Assembly: GCF_943181415.1 (NCBI RefSeq)
Contig: NZ_CALPBZ010000005.1
Location: 124,001 to 188,000, forward strand
Source: Microbacterium sp. Marseille-Q6648
GTDB lineage: Bacteria; Actinomycetota; Actinomycetes; Actinomycetales; Microbacteriaceae
DNA: 64,000 nt
Direction of reading: 5' to 3'
Part shown: piece by piece, positions 27,232-35,685 of the stretch
Layout of the letters: every line of letters starts with the position of its first letter
Position numbering within the stretch: position 1 is the stretch's first letter
Position numbers and translations under genes: made by a program
Notes under the pieces: model-generated
The model's database searches: none
What the model was told of the DNA's origin: nothing
The model's input: the letters and a program-made list of their open reading frames with translations, nothing else

Positions 27232-30200
27232 ATGACCCGGGACCCCGACGCCGCGAGCCGCATCGTCCTGCCCGACGCACCGGATGATCAGCGCGCTCTG
27301 CTCGACGCGGGCGGAGTCGCCTGCTGGAGCGAAGACGTCATCATCGACACCTACGAGCCCGGAACACCGGACCCGTACCCGCTCTTTCTCGAACGGCGGG
27401 TCTACCAGGGGTCGAGCGGGCGGGTGTACCCGATGCCGATGATCGACACCGTGGCGCACGTGAAGTCCCCCCGCGCATGGAAGGCCGTGCACCTCGAGAA
27501 CGCCTACGTCCGGCTGCTGCTGCTCCCCGAGATCGGCGGGCGCATCCACATCGGGTACGACAAGGTCGCCGGCTACGACTTCTTCTACCGGAACAACGTG
27601 ATCAAGCCGGCGCTGGTCGGCCTGGCGGGACCGTGGATCTCGGGTGGGGTCGAGTTCAACTGGCCGCAGCATCACCGCCCGGCGACCTTCCTCCCGGTCG
27701 AGTGGCGCATCGAACGCGAGGCGGACGACTCCGTCGTCGTGTGGCACACCGACCTGGATCCGCTGCAGCGGATGCGCGGCACGCACGGCGTCCGCCTTCG
27801 CGGCGGATCCTCCCTCATCGAAGCCGACGTCGTCCTCCACAACCGGACGGACGTTGCGCAGACCTTCCTCTGGTGGGCGAACGTGGCCGCCCGCGCGCAC
27901 GAGCGATACCAATCCTTCTTCCCCGACGACGTCCGGTACGTCGCCGACCACGCCCGCCGCGCGATCACGGCGTTCCCCCGCGCGGACCGGCCGTACTACG
28001 GAGTGGACTACCCGGCGCTCGCGCGCGACGTCGAACCCGACGCGGATCGACTCGACGTCTACAGCAGCATCCCGGTTCCGACCTCGTACATGATCACCGA
28101 TACCCGGCACGACTTCTTCGGCGGCTACGATCACGCCGCCGAGGCCGGCTTCGTGCATTGGGCGGACCGCGCCGTCTCGCCGGGCAAGAAGCAGTGGACG
28201 TGGGGCGACGGTCCGATCGGGCACGCGTGGGACGCCCAGCTGACCGACGACGACGGACCGTACGTCGAACTGATGGCGGGCGTCTACACCGACAACCAGC
28301 CGGACTTCAGCTGGCTCGCACCGGGCGAGACGAAGCGCTTCAGCCAGTTCTGGTACCCGATCCACCGGATCGGTCCGGCTCGCCAGGCGAGTCGGGATGC
28401 CGCGATCTCGGTGTCCGGCGCCGACGGTCTCGTGCGCATCGGCGTACTTGCGACCCGCGCCGTCGACGACGCCCTCATCACGGTGTCAGACGATTCCGGC
28501 ATCCTCACCACCGCCACCACGACGCTCTCGCCCGCCCGGCCGCACCTTCTCGAGGTCGACACCGTCGCGGCGGTCGCCCGCGTCGAGGTCCGGTCGGGCG
28601 ATGAGGTCCTGGTCGCGTGGGAGCGGCCGACCGGCGAGGCCGTGGTCCCGTGGGTCGCCACCGCGCCCGATGCTCCCGAGGAGGTCGCGTCGAACGACGA
28701 GCTCTATCTCACCGCGGTGCACCTGATGCAGTACCGGCACCCGACGAGGTCTCCCCTCCCCTACCTCGAAGAAGCGCTGAGGCGGGACCCTGCGGACTCG
28801 CGGTCGGCGACGGCGCTGGCGGCCGAGCGCCTGCGGCGCGGACGCTACGACGAGGCCAAGGACCTGCTCGACACCACTGTCGATCGGCTGACGCGGCGCA
28901 ACCTCAACCCGCGCGACGGTGAAGCGGTCTACCTCCGCGGGCTGGTGCACGAGCGACTGGGCGACGATGTCGCCGCGGACGCCGACTTCGCGAAGGCAGC
29001 CTGGAATCACGCCTGGACGGCGGCGGCGTCCCTTGCGCGTGCCCGGATCGCGCTGCGCACGGGGCGCACGGCCGACGCGATCCTCCACGCCCGATCCGCG
29101 GGAGGCATTCCCGAGGCCGAGCGGATCGTCGTGCTCGCCCTGCGGCGGCAGGGACACGACGGCGAAGCCGCGAGACGGCTGGCAGAGCTCCGACGGACCG
29201 ATCCGCTGGATGCCGCGACCGCCGCCCTCGCCGGGGCGCTCGACGTCGTCGATCCGCGGACCCCGCTCGACGTCGCCACCGAGTTCGCCCGCGCCGGCGC
29301 CTGGGACGACGCGGTGCGCACGACCGCCGGCTCCGCGTCGTCCTCCCCCGCGCTCGGCGCGTTCGTCAATCCCGAGCCGCTGCGCCATTACCTGCGCGCG
29401 GTGTGGCTCGACGCGCAGGAACTTGGAGATCAGGCACGCGAGGCGCGACGAGAGGCGAGGGAAGCCGATGCCGCGTACGCCTTTCCCGCGGGCCTCGACC
29501 AGTACGACGCGCTCCGATCGGCCGTCGACGCGGACGCCGACGACCTCCGCGCGCACGCACTCCTGGGTATGTGGCTGCTGGATGCCGGGCGGATCCACGA
29601 CGCGCTTCCCCACCTGATGGCCGCGACCGCGGGCGGGTCGGACGACCCGGTCGCGTGGCGCAACCTCGCGCTGGCGACCGTGGAATCGGGCGGCGACAAG
29701 GACGCCGCCGACCGGGCTTTCGCGCACGCGCTGACGCTGCGGCGCGACGCCCGCCTCGTCCTCGAGAGGGACGTCCTCGGCAGGCTTCGCGGGCTGTCAC
29801 CGGTCGAGCGCCTCGCGCTGCTCGAGCAGCAGCCCGATCTCCTGCTCGAGCGCGACGATCTCGCCCTGGCGTACGTCACGCTGCTCCTGGAGGTGGACCG
29901 GATCGCGGAGGCCTGGGACATCCTCACCGCGCGCACCTTCCGTCCGTTCGAGGGCGGTGAAGGGCGGGTGATCGCGGCGTTCGACCGCGCCTCGTGCGAG
30001 ATCGCGCGCGACCTCATTCGGACCGACCCGACCGCCGCGGCGAGGCTGATGGAAGACGGCATCCGAGTGCCCGCCCACCTCGGAGAAGGGCGCCACCCCG
30101 CTGCTCCGCTGGCCGAGCGCCTGGTCGTGTGGGGCGACGCGCTGCTGGCCACGGGTGACCGGGATGCCGCGACCGCGGCGTGGTGGGGCGCCTGCAGCGG

Positions 30201-30507
30201 CACACCGCACGCGGTGGCTCCTCGACCCCCGGTCGAAGCGGACTACTGGGTCGGCGTCGCGCACCTCCGCCTCGGCGAAGACGCGGCGGCGGAAGAGATC
30301 TGGTCCGCGCTCGAACGGCGGGCGGATGACCTGGCGCGGTCGCAGGATGCTGTCGACTACTTCGCAACCTCGCTTCCGGAGCTGCTGCTGTTTGACGTCG
30401 ATACGGCGGCAGCACGCGCCGACGAGGCGGACCGGCTGCGGGCCCTCGCCGCCGAGGGTCGGCGCATCCGCACGCTCGCCGGCACGACGAAAGGCGACAG
30501 AGCATGA
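27232..30507 (+). CDS. DUF5107 domain protein with TPR-like repeats
   Basis: 1091 residues from the leaderless ATG at 27232 (1103 from the ATG at 27196). Residues about 40-380 are the DUF5107 domain, a beta-sandwich resembling aldose-epimerase/galactose-mutarotase folds: LLLPEIGGRIHIGYDKVAGY, WISGGVEFNWPQHHR, HNRTDVAQTFLWWANVAARA and HWADRAVSPGKKQWTWG. From about 500 to the end come degenerate tetratricopeptide helices such as LPYLEEALRRDPADSRSATA and GRYDEAKDLLD. There is no signal peptide, so it is intracellular. It overlaps the cellulase-like/GH35 gene by ATGA. Family members accompany glycoside hydrolases in many actinobacteria, but no reaction is assigned; sugar binding or anomer handling is inferred. 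Confidence 0.85.
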   Translation: MTRDPDAASRIVLPDAPDDQRALLDAGGVACWSEDVIIDTYEPGTPDPYPLFLERRVYQGSSGRVYPMPMIDTVAHVKSPRAWKAVHLENAYVRLLLLPEIGGRIHIGYDKVAGYDFFYRNNVIKPALVGLAGPWISGGVEFNWPQHHRPATFLPVEWRIEREADDSVVVWHTDLDPLQRMRGTHGVRLRGGSSLIEADVVLHNRTDVAQTFLWWANVAARAHERYQSFFPDDVRYVADHARRAITAFPRADRPYYGVDYPALARDVEPDADRLDVYSSIPVPTSYMITDTRHDFFGGYDHAAEAGFVHWADRAVSPGKKQWTWGDGPIGHAWDAQLTDDDGPYVELMAGVYTDNQPDFSWLAPGETKRFSQFWYPIHRIGPARQASRDAAISVSGADGLVRIGVLATRAVDDALITVSDDSGILTTATTTLSPARPHLLEVDTVAAVARVEVRSGDEVLVAWERPTGEAVVPWVATAPDAPEEVASNDELYLTAVHLMQYRHPTRSPLPYLEEALRRDPADSRSATALAAERLRRGRYDEAKDLLDTTVDRLTRRNLNPRDGEAVYLRGLVHERLGDDVAADADFAKAAWNHAWTAAASLARARIALRTGRTADAILHARSAGGIPEAERIVVLALRRQGHDGEAARRLAELRRTDPLDAATAALAGALDVVDPRTPLDVATEFARAGAWDDAVRTTAGSASSSPALGAFVNPEPLRHYLRAVWLDAQELGDQAREARREAREADAAYAFPAGLDQYDALRSAVDADADDLRAHALLGMWLLDAGRIHDALPHLMAATAGGSDDPVAWRNLALATVESGGDKDAADRAFAHALTLRRDARLVLERDVLGRLRGLSPVERLALLEQQPDLLLERDDLALAYVTLLLEVDRIAEAWDILTARTFRPFEGGEGRVIAAFDRASCEIARDLIRTDPTAAARLMEDGIRVPAHLGEGRHPAAPLAERLVVWGDALLATGDRDAATAAWWGACSGTPHAVAPRPPVEADYWVGVAHLRLGEDAAAEEIWSALERRADDLARSQDAVDYFATSLPELLLFDVDTAAARADEADRLRALAAEGRRIRTLAGTTKGDRA

Positions 30508-33500
30508 CCGAGCGCTACCTGGGATCCGGGACGGTCGCCACCGGAACGACGGGCCTCACCGGCGCCACACCCGCGCACCTGCCCGAGCGTCTGGCCATCA
30601 CGCTGTGGGACTTCTCGTGGTACACCCGCGCCGGCGACGGCGAGCCCTACGCGAATCTCGACTCCGCGTGCGCCGACGCCGCCTCACTGGGGTACAACGC
30701 GATCCGCATCTGCGCGGCGCCGCTCCTCCTCTTCGGGGCGCTCGGACTCGATGACCTCGCGGCGTCGCTGCGGATCGAAGGCCTCGGGCCGGCCCCCGAC
30801 GGCGGATACTTCGGTCGGCGCACCCGGTGGTACGACGTGCCGGGAGGATACGAGCTCGATCTGCGGGAACGGCTGCTCGCGTTGTTCACGGCTGCCGCGC
30901 GGCACGGCCTGGTCGTGATCCTCGCGAGCTGGGAACTGCAGCAGTCGCCCGCTTTCGCCGCGTCGCCACGGTGGTTCGAGGCCATCGACGCCATCCCGCT
31001 CGGCGACCGCTACCGCGTCCTCTCTCAAGCGTGGGAGCGGATGATCGACTGGCTGACCGACGAGGGCCACCGCGAGCGCATCGCGCTCGTCGAGCTCCAC
31101 AACGAAGTCGACTTCTCGATCCTCCCGGCTCTCGCCGACGGCGGAGCGCACGAGGTGCAGCGGCTGCGGGCGCGGCATCCGGACCTTCTCATCACCGCCA
31201 GCTACGGCAAGCCGCCCCACCTCGCCATGCATCAGGTGCCCGAGGGGCTCGGGGCGGCGCAGTTCCACGTGTACAGCTACGGCGTGCTGGACGCGCTGCA
31301 GCAGCGCATCGACATCCGGTCCGAGGGGACCGAGGGCTTCCCGAACGCCGCGCTCCGCCGTCTGCTGCGGCCCGACGCACCCACGTTCGAGCAGTACGGA
31401 CGCGCCGCCGGATGGAAGCACCGCGCGACCGTTGTCACCGACCAGATGATCTACGGCTACGACTGGATCGACCCGGCGGCCTGGGACGCGTGGCTCGATG
31501 AGCACTACGGCCCCTACGAGCACGTGATGCGGCGCGAGATCGAGTCGAGGGTGATCGCCGTCGCCGAGTGGGCGCGGTGGCACGGCATCCCCGCACTCGT
31601 CGGCGAGGGGTGGGTGGGTTACACCCCCCTGCACGGCACGTTCGAAGAGGGCGACACCGGCCGAGCGCTCGCCGAGCACGGCGTGACGACCGCGCTCGAA
31701 CACGGCGTATGGGGTGTCGTGCTCTGCTCGAACGCCGCACCGCACCACCCGATGTGGCAGCTGCGGGAGTGGCAGAGCGCACAGAACCGCCGGATCACAG
31801 GGAACGCCATCATGACCGACGCCCTCGACCCGCGCGCACGGCAGGGCGGAGCCGGACTCTCGATCGACGCCGTCTCGCTGACGCGGGACGGTCGGCGATG
31901 GTTCCCGGTGTCGGGCGAGTACCACTTCAGCCGCGACGTTCCCGAGCGGTGGGAGCACGAGCTGCGGAAGATGAAGGCGGGCGGCGTCGACCTCATCGCG
32001 ACCTATCTCATCTGGATCCTCCATGAGGAGCAGCCCGGCCGACGCACTTGGCAGGGCCACCTCGACGTCCGGCGATTCGTCGAAACCGCCCGGCGCGCGG
32101 GACTGGAGGTCGTCCTCCGCGTCGGCCCGTGGGCGCACGGCGAGGCCCGGAACGGCGGATTCCCCGATTGGCTTCAGGAGCTGCCGATCGCGCATCGGAC
32201 GAACGACCCCGCATATCTCGAGCACGTGCGGGACTGGTACGCCGACATCGCGTCGCAGCTGCGCGGGCTGTTCCGCGACGACGCGCACCCCGACGCCCCG
32301 ATCGTGGCCGTGCAGGTCGACAACGAGCTGTACGACCAGCCCGAGCATCTCGCGACGCTTCGCGACATCGCCGAAGAAGCGGGCATGCACGTTCCGTTCT
32401 GGGTTGCGACCGGGTGGGGCGGCGCGCAGGTGCCGCAAGATGCGCTGATCTCGGTGTACGGCGGCTATTCCGACGGGTTCTGGGACGAATCCGACGTCGA
32501 GCTGCCGGACTTCTCGTCGGCGCACTTCACCTTCAGCGACGTCCGGGACGACCTGTCGGTCGGCGCGGACGTACGCCTCGCACCACCCACGAACGGGCGC
32601 GACGATCGGCGCTTCCCGTTCCTCACCTGCGAGCTCGGTGGCGGGATGGCCGTCGCCTACCACCGGCGGCCGCGGGTGGACGCGGCCGACATCGACGCGC
32701 TCGCGCTCACCAAGCTGGGCAGCGGTTCGGCCTGGCAGGGCTACTACGTCTATCACGGCACCGTGCAGCCAACGGGCACTGTGCAGCCAACGGGCACTGA
32801 GCAGCCAACGGGCACGACCACGGGGATGCAGGAGACGCAGGATTCGGGCTATCCCAACGACCTCCCGCGCAAGGACTACGACTTCTACGCCCCGATCGGC
32901 TCGGCGGGAACCCTCCGCCCCCACTACCACCTGCTGCGCGCGCAGCACCTGTTCCTGCAGCAGTGGGGTGCGCAGCTGCTCGAGCTTCCGTGGGAGTTCC
33001 CGGATCCCGCCGAGACGGGCATGCCCGTCTCGGTGCGCGTGTCCGAAGGCAGGGGTTTCGTCTTCGGCACCAATCACCGACCGGCTGCGGCACCGCCCGG
33101 TGACGTGGTGGACTTCCAGCTCGCCCTCGCGCACGGTGCGATGCTCCCGGCGGTGCCCACCGGCATCCCCGCGGGCACCGCGTTCGTATGGCCGGTCGGC
33201 CAGCCCTATGGCGACGTCCGTTCGCTGACGGGGACCGTACAGCCCGTCACCCAGATCGAGACGGATGCCGGGCTGGTCGCGATCTTCCGCGCGACCGACG
33301 GGGTACCCGTCGAACTCGACATCGACAGCGGCGACGCGGCGGTCTCGGGTGCACGAGCGCTGGACACCGAGCACGGCGCTCGGTGGACTCTCACCACCGC
33401 GCCCGGGCCGGAATCGGTCATCACCGTCGGCACGACGCGCCTGGTGATCCTGGACGCGACATCGGGTTCGCGCGTCTGGGCGGGTTCGATCGCCGGCGAG

Positions 33501-34124
33501 CGGGTCGTCGCGCTGTGGGACGGCGGTCTGACGTTCGCCGACGACCACGTCACGCTCGAGCGCTGGGGCGCCGCGAGCGAGATCCTGACGATTCCCGCTC
33601 TCGAGGGATCGGCGGGATGGGTCGGTCCGTTCCGTCGTCTGGCCCTCCCGACCGGGGGCACCCCGGCATCCCTCGGCGTGCGTCAGGTCGCCGCTGCGAC
33701 ATCGCTGCCCGAGACACGAAGGGGCGGGCCGGCCGACCGGTACAGCGCCCCGCGCGACGCCGAGTATGCCGGTGCGGCCGTCTTCGAGGTCGATGTGCCG
33801 CTCGACGACGATTTCGCCGGGGCCCAGGTCGTGTCGCTCGAGTGGGCGGGGGACGTCGCCCGCGCCTGGGTGGGTGACGAGCTGGTGTCGGATCAGTTCT
33901 GGTACGGGCGCCCGTGGGAGATCGATGCGCGGCTTCTGCCGCAGCTCGCGGTCTCTCCGTTGCGGATCGAGATCCTGCCGTGGAACGGCGACGCGGACTT
34001 CTTCGTCGACCGTCGCGTGCGAGCCGACCGGGTCGCCGGGCGCGCTGAGCTGCTGTCGGCGACGCTGATCCGCGCGCCGCACCACCGTGTCGGGCCCGCG
34101 TCACAGCCGCAGCCGCAGGCGTAG
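30504..34124 (+). CDS. cellulase-like domain fused to GH35 beta-galactosidase
   Basis: 1206 residues with two (beta/alpha)8 hydrolase modules. Residues 1-436 are a cellulase-like family protein: AITLWDFSWYTRAGDGEPY, ALVELHNEVDF (candidate acid/base Glu-201) and ALVGEGWVGY (candidate nucleophile Glu-368). From Met-437 a GH35 enzyme begins: FPVSGEYHFSRDVPERWEHE, LRKMKAGGVDLIATYLIWIL, RVGPWAHGE, VQVDNELYD (Glu-608) and TCELGGG (Glu-710), then beta domains to the end. The two modules occur elsewhere as separate adjacent genes. Here no stop lies between them, and Met-437 could be a second initiation site. A triplicated 18-base repeat interrupts the GH35 loop after YYVYHG. No signal peptide. Predicted to hydrolyse beta-galactosides in the cytoplasm. 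Confidence 0.87.
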   Translation: MTERYLGSGTVATGTTGLTGATPAHLPERLAITLWDFSWYTRAGDGEPYANLDSACADAASLGYNAIRICAAPLLLFGALGLDDLAASLRIEGLGPAPDGGYFGRRTRWYDVPGGYELDLRERLLALFTAAARHGLVVILASWELQQSPAFAASPRWFEAIDAIPLGDRYRVLSQAWERMIDWLTDEGHRERIALVELHNEVDFSILPALADGGAHEVQRLRARHPDLLITASYGKPPHLAMHQVPEGLGAAQFHVYSYGVLDALQQRIDIRSEGTEGFPNAALRRLLRPDAPTFEQYGRAAGWKHRATVVTDQMIYGYDWIDPAAWDAWLDEHYGPYEHVMRREIESRVIAVAEWARWHGIPALVGEGWVGYTPLHGTFEEGDTGRALAEHGVTTALEHGVWGVVLCSNAAPHHPMWQLREWQSAQNRRITGNAIMTDALDPRARQGGAGLSIDAVSLTRDGRRWFPVSGEYHFSRDVPERWEHELRKMKAGGVDLIATYLIWILHEEQPGRRTWQGHLDVRRFVETARRAGLEVVLRVGPWAHGEARNGGFPDWLQELPIAHRTNDPAYLEHVRDWYADIASQLRGLFRDDAHPDAPIVAVQVDNELYDQPEHLATLRDIAEEAGMHVPFWVATGWGGAQVPQDALISVYGGYSDGFWDESDVELPDFSSAHFTFSDVRDDLSVGADVRLAPPTNGRDDRRFPFLTCELGGGMAVAYHRRPRVDAADIDALALTKLGSGSAWQGYYVYHGTVQPTGTVQPTGTEQPTGTTTGMQETQDSGYPNDLPRKDYDFYAPIGSAGTLRPHYHLLRAQHLFLQQWGAQLLELPWEFPDPAETGMPVSVRVSEGRGFVFGTNHRPAAAPPGDVVDFQLALAHGAMLPAVPTGIPAGTAFVWPVGQPYGDVRSLTGTVQPVTQIETDAGLVAIFRATDGVPVELDIDSGDAAVSGARALDTEHGARWTLTTAPGPESVITVGTTRLVILDATSGSRVWAGSIAGERVVALWDGGLTFADDHVTLERWGAASEILTIPALEGSAGWVGPFRRLALPTGGTPASLGVRQVAAATSLPETRRGGPADRYSAPRDAEYAGAAVFEVDVPLDDDFAGAQVVSLEWAGDVARAWVGDELVSDQFWYGRPWEIDARLLPQLAVSPLRIEILPWNGDADFFVDRRVRADRVAGRAELLSATLIRAPHHRVGPASQPQPQA
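32763..32816 (+). repeat. three tandem 18-base units inside the GH35 domain
   Basis: Units at 32763-32780, 32781-32798 and 32799-32816; the first two are identical (GTGCAGCCAACGGGCACT) and the third differs at two bases. They encode V/E-Q-P-T-G-T three times and keep the frame. They fall in the loop following YYVYHG, where GH35 enzymes normally read HGGTN-P. Confidence 0.9.
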
Positions 34125-34147
34125 CGCGGCGGCGGACTGTCGCCGCG
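34125..34147. terminator. short hairpin between convergent GH35 and Dabb genes
   Basis: CGCGGCG (34125-34131) pairs with CGCCGCG (34141-34147) around a nine-base loop, directly after the GH35 stop. It is short but well placed for both converging genes. Confidence 0.4.
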
Positions 34148-34148
34148 T

Positions 34149-34442
34149 TCAGATATCGAAGACCAGCACCTTGGCCGCCGATCGCTGGATCTCCCCCGCG
34201 ACCGCGAGATGCTCCGGGTGTGGCAGGTAGGCGTCCCGCGCCGCGGCATCCGGGAAGGTGATGACGAAGCCGTACTCGAAACCGGATTCCAGCCCCTCAG
34301 GGCTGGTGCTCTCGCCCTCTTGAAGATCGTCCACGCCGGGAACCCGATCCCGAAGAGACCGGATCGCCTGGCGAACGGCGTGGCGCGCAGGGGCGTCGGC
34401 GTGATCCGCCCAGGTGATGAGCACCACGTGTGTGACGGGCAT
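34149..34442 (-). CDS. Dabb family protein (stress-responsive alpha/beta-barrel)
   Basis: 97 residues from the ATG at 34442, which has GGAGG five bases upstream; a GTG two codons earlier would overlap that site. VTHVVLITWADHADA, the variable loop and YLPHPEHLAVAGEIQ with a closing KVLVFDI are the dimeric alpha+beta barrel (Dabb) pattern. The His of H-P-x-H is the residue often at the cavity. Dabb proteins act as dimers in stress responses or as small cyclases and decarboxylases. No partner gene is evident. Confidence 0.85.
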   Translation of the reverse strand: MPVTHVVLITWADHADAPARHAVRQAIRSLRDRVPGVDDLQEGESTSPEGLESGFEYGFVITFPDAAARDAYLPHPEHLAVAGEIQRSAAKVLVFDI

Positions 34443-34543
34443 GTGCACCTCCGCGAAGAATCGAGTCGTCCTCCCCCACCTTACGGAGATCGCTTTCGGA
34501 TCCAGTCCCGCGGAACCAAGTCCGTGTTGTTGTCAAGGTCGTG

Positions 34544-34571
34544 TTGTGAGCGGCATGGGACTCCCTATCGT
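34544..34571 (+). promoter_or_regulatory. promoter of the small hypothetical gene (leaderless)
   Basis: TTGTGA (34544-34549) and TATCGT (34566-34571) with a 16-base spacer; the ATG at 34579 starts seven bases after the -10 and there is no ribosome-binding site. Confidence 0.45.
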
Positions 34572-34578
34572 GCTGGTC

Positions 34579-34917
34579 ATGAAACACGTCACGTTCGGCG
34601 AGAAGGCAATCCTCGTGGGCGACGATGCGGCGGACGCACTCCTGGAGTACGCGCGCGTGATCGGTGACGCGGGCACGGCTGACACCGTCACGCTGAACGC
34701 CATCGGACCCGATGGCAACACCGTCGAAGTCGGCATACTGTTGAACTCGAGCACGAGTCTCATCGTCGAGGGAACCAACTCGGATGTACGGGCACCCGAG
34801 AACGACGAGGCGGTCGCCGAGATGAGGGAGCGCATCGAGGCCCTGACCCGTCCCTTGACGGCCCAGCCCGACGAGGGATGGACGCACGACGAGTACGAGA
34901 GCACCGAGATTTTCTGA
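34579..34917 (+). CDS. small conserved hypothetical protein of Microbacteriaceae type
   Basis: 112 residues beginning MKHVTFGEKAILVGDDAADA and ending HDEYESTEIF. Alternating strands and a C-terminal amphipathic helix (ENDEAVAEMRERIEAL) suggest a compact alpha/beta protein; there are no cysteines, membrane segments or known motifs. I recognise the pattern from uncharacterised proteins of Microbacterium relatives but can assign no function. A leaderless promoter precedes it, and the next gene follows 21 bases downstream on the same strand, so the two may be cotranscribed. Confidence 0.75.
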   Translation: MKHVTFGEKAILVGDDAADALLEYARVIGDAGTADTVTLNAIGPDGNTVEVGILLNSSTSLIVEGTNSDVRAPENDEAVAEMRERIEALTRPLTAQPDEGWTHDEYESTEIF

Positions 34918-34938
34918 CCGATCGACGAAGGATCCATC

Positions 34939-35301
34939 ATGGGAACACTTCTCTACGGCAGTCCGCCTCGCAGGCTGGAGTTCGACGACGCGACCCTCGC
35001 CCACCTGAAGGTGGTCATCGTCACGAAGCTGCGCCGCAGCGAGAGCTTCACGGTGTCATGGCAGCACCCGCCGGACCGGCCGCCCGGCAGGTCCACTCTG
35101 TGGCTCCACCCCTCCATCGAACTGGGATTCGAGTTCGACTCGCCTGCACCGCCGGATCCACTCGACCGTCGATGGCTCGAACACTTGGCCCACGAGGCGA
35201 GCTCCGCCGCCGGAATCGTGCTGACCGCTGACGAGGTGGTCGGCGGTCATGTCCCCGAGCATGACGAACCGCGCCACCTGGTTGGGGCGCCGACTCCATA
35301 G
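34939..35301 (+). CDS. DUF7882-like small protein
   Basis: 120 residues. The opening MGTLLYGSPPRRLEFDDATL, then LAHLKVVIVTKLRRSESFTV and STLWLHPSIELGFEFD, follow the pattern of a small actinobacterial family often mislabelled ATP-dependent DNA ligase and now, to my knowledge, classed as DUF7882. No nucleotide-binding lysine motif (K-x-D-G) is present, so ligase activity is not supported. The ATG is preceded by GAAGGAT. It lies 21 bases after the other small gene and 9 bases before a convergent one. Confidence 0.75.
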   Translation: MGTLLYGSPPRRLEFDDATLAHLKVVIVTKLRRSESFTVSWQHPPDRPPGRSTLWLHPSIELGFEFDSPAPPDPLDRRWLEHLAHEASSAAGIVLTADEVVGGHVPEHDEPRHLVGAPTP

Positions 35302-35310
35302 GTGACCCGA

Positions 35311-35601
35311 TCAGAGAACCTGCTCGTAGTCGAGAAGGTGCTCGGGGATGTCGAGATCGATGCTGGGAGGATGCTGCTCCCACTCTTCGACCTGTTCCGG
35401 AGCCGCGTGGATCGACTCGAATCTCACGCCCACCTGCGCGGTGATCAGCACACTGATGGTGGATCGGCCGACCGTCTTGAACTTCACGAAGCCCGCGCCT
35501 TCGCGGGCCGCTCGGACGACCTTCTTCTTCAGCGCTGCCACGTCCTGATCGGGGCGCAGAACGAAGGTCTGGCCGTCGACGCGTACCCTGTGGATCCTCA
35601 T
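35311..35601 (-). CDS. small conserved hypothetical protein
   Basis: 96 residues from the ATG at 35601, which has GGAGG five bases upstream. The sequence reads MRIHRVRVDGQTFVLRPDQD, then VAALKKKVVRAAREGAGFV and a strand-rich centre ending in HLLDYEQVL. It looks like a soluble alpha/beta protein with a basic helix; no cysteine, signal or membrane segment. Similar unannotated proteins are common in Microbacteriaceae. No function is assignable. It is convergent with the DUF7882-like gene. Confidence 0.7.
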   Translation of the reverse strand: MRIHRVRVDGQTFVLRPDQDVAALKKKVVRAAREGAGFVKFKTVGRSTISVLITAQVGVRFESIHAAPEQVEEWEQHPPSIDLDIPEHLLDYEQVL

Positions 35602-35685
35602 GCCACCTCCGACCGGACGCACCGTGTCGATGCACTACCAGAGTACCTAGATGGCCTAGCAAAAGGGCTGGGACGGGCCGGCCGG

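Noticed and set aside
30684-34085. 1133-codon open frame on the minus strand opposite the fused hydrolase
   Set aside because: Antisense shadow of a gene with intact catalytic motifs on the plus strand; composition is not protein-like.
34939-35301. ATP-dependent DNA ligase
   Set aside because: The small protein follows a family often given this name, but it is 120 residues and lacks the K-x-D-G nucleotidyltransferase motif.
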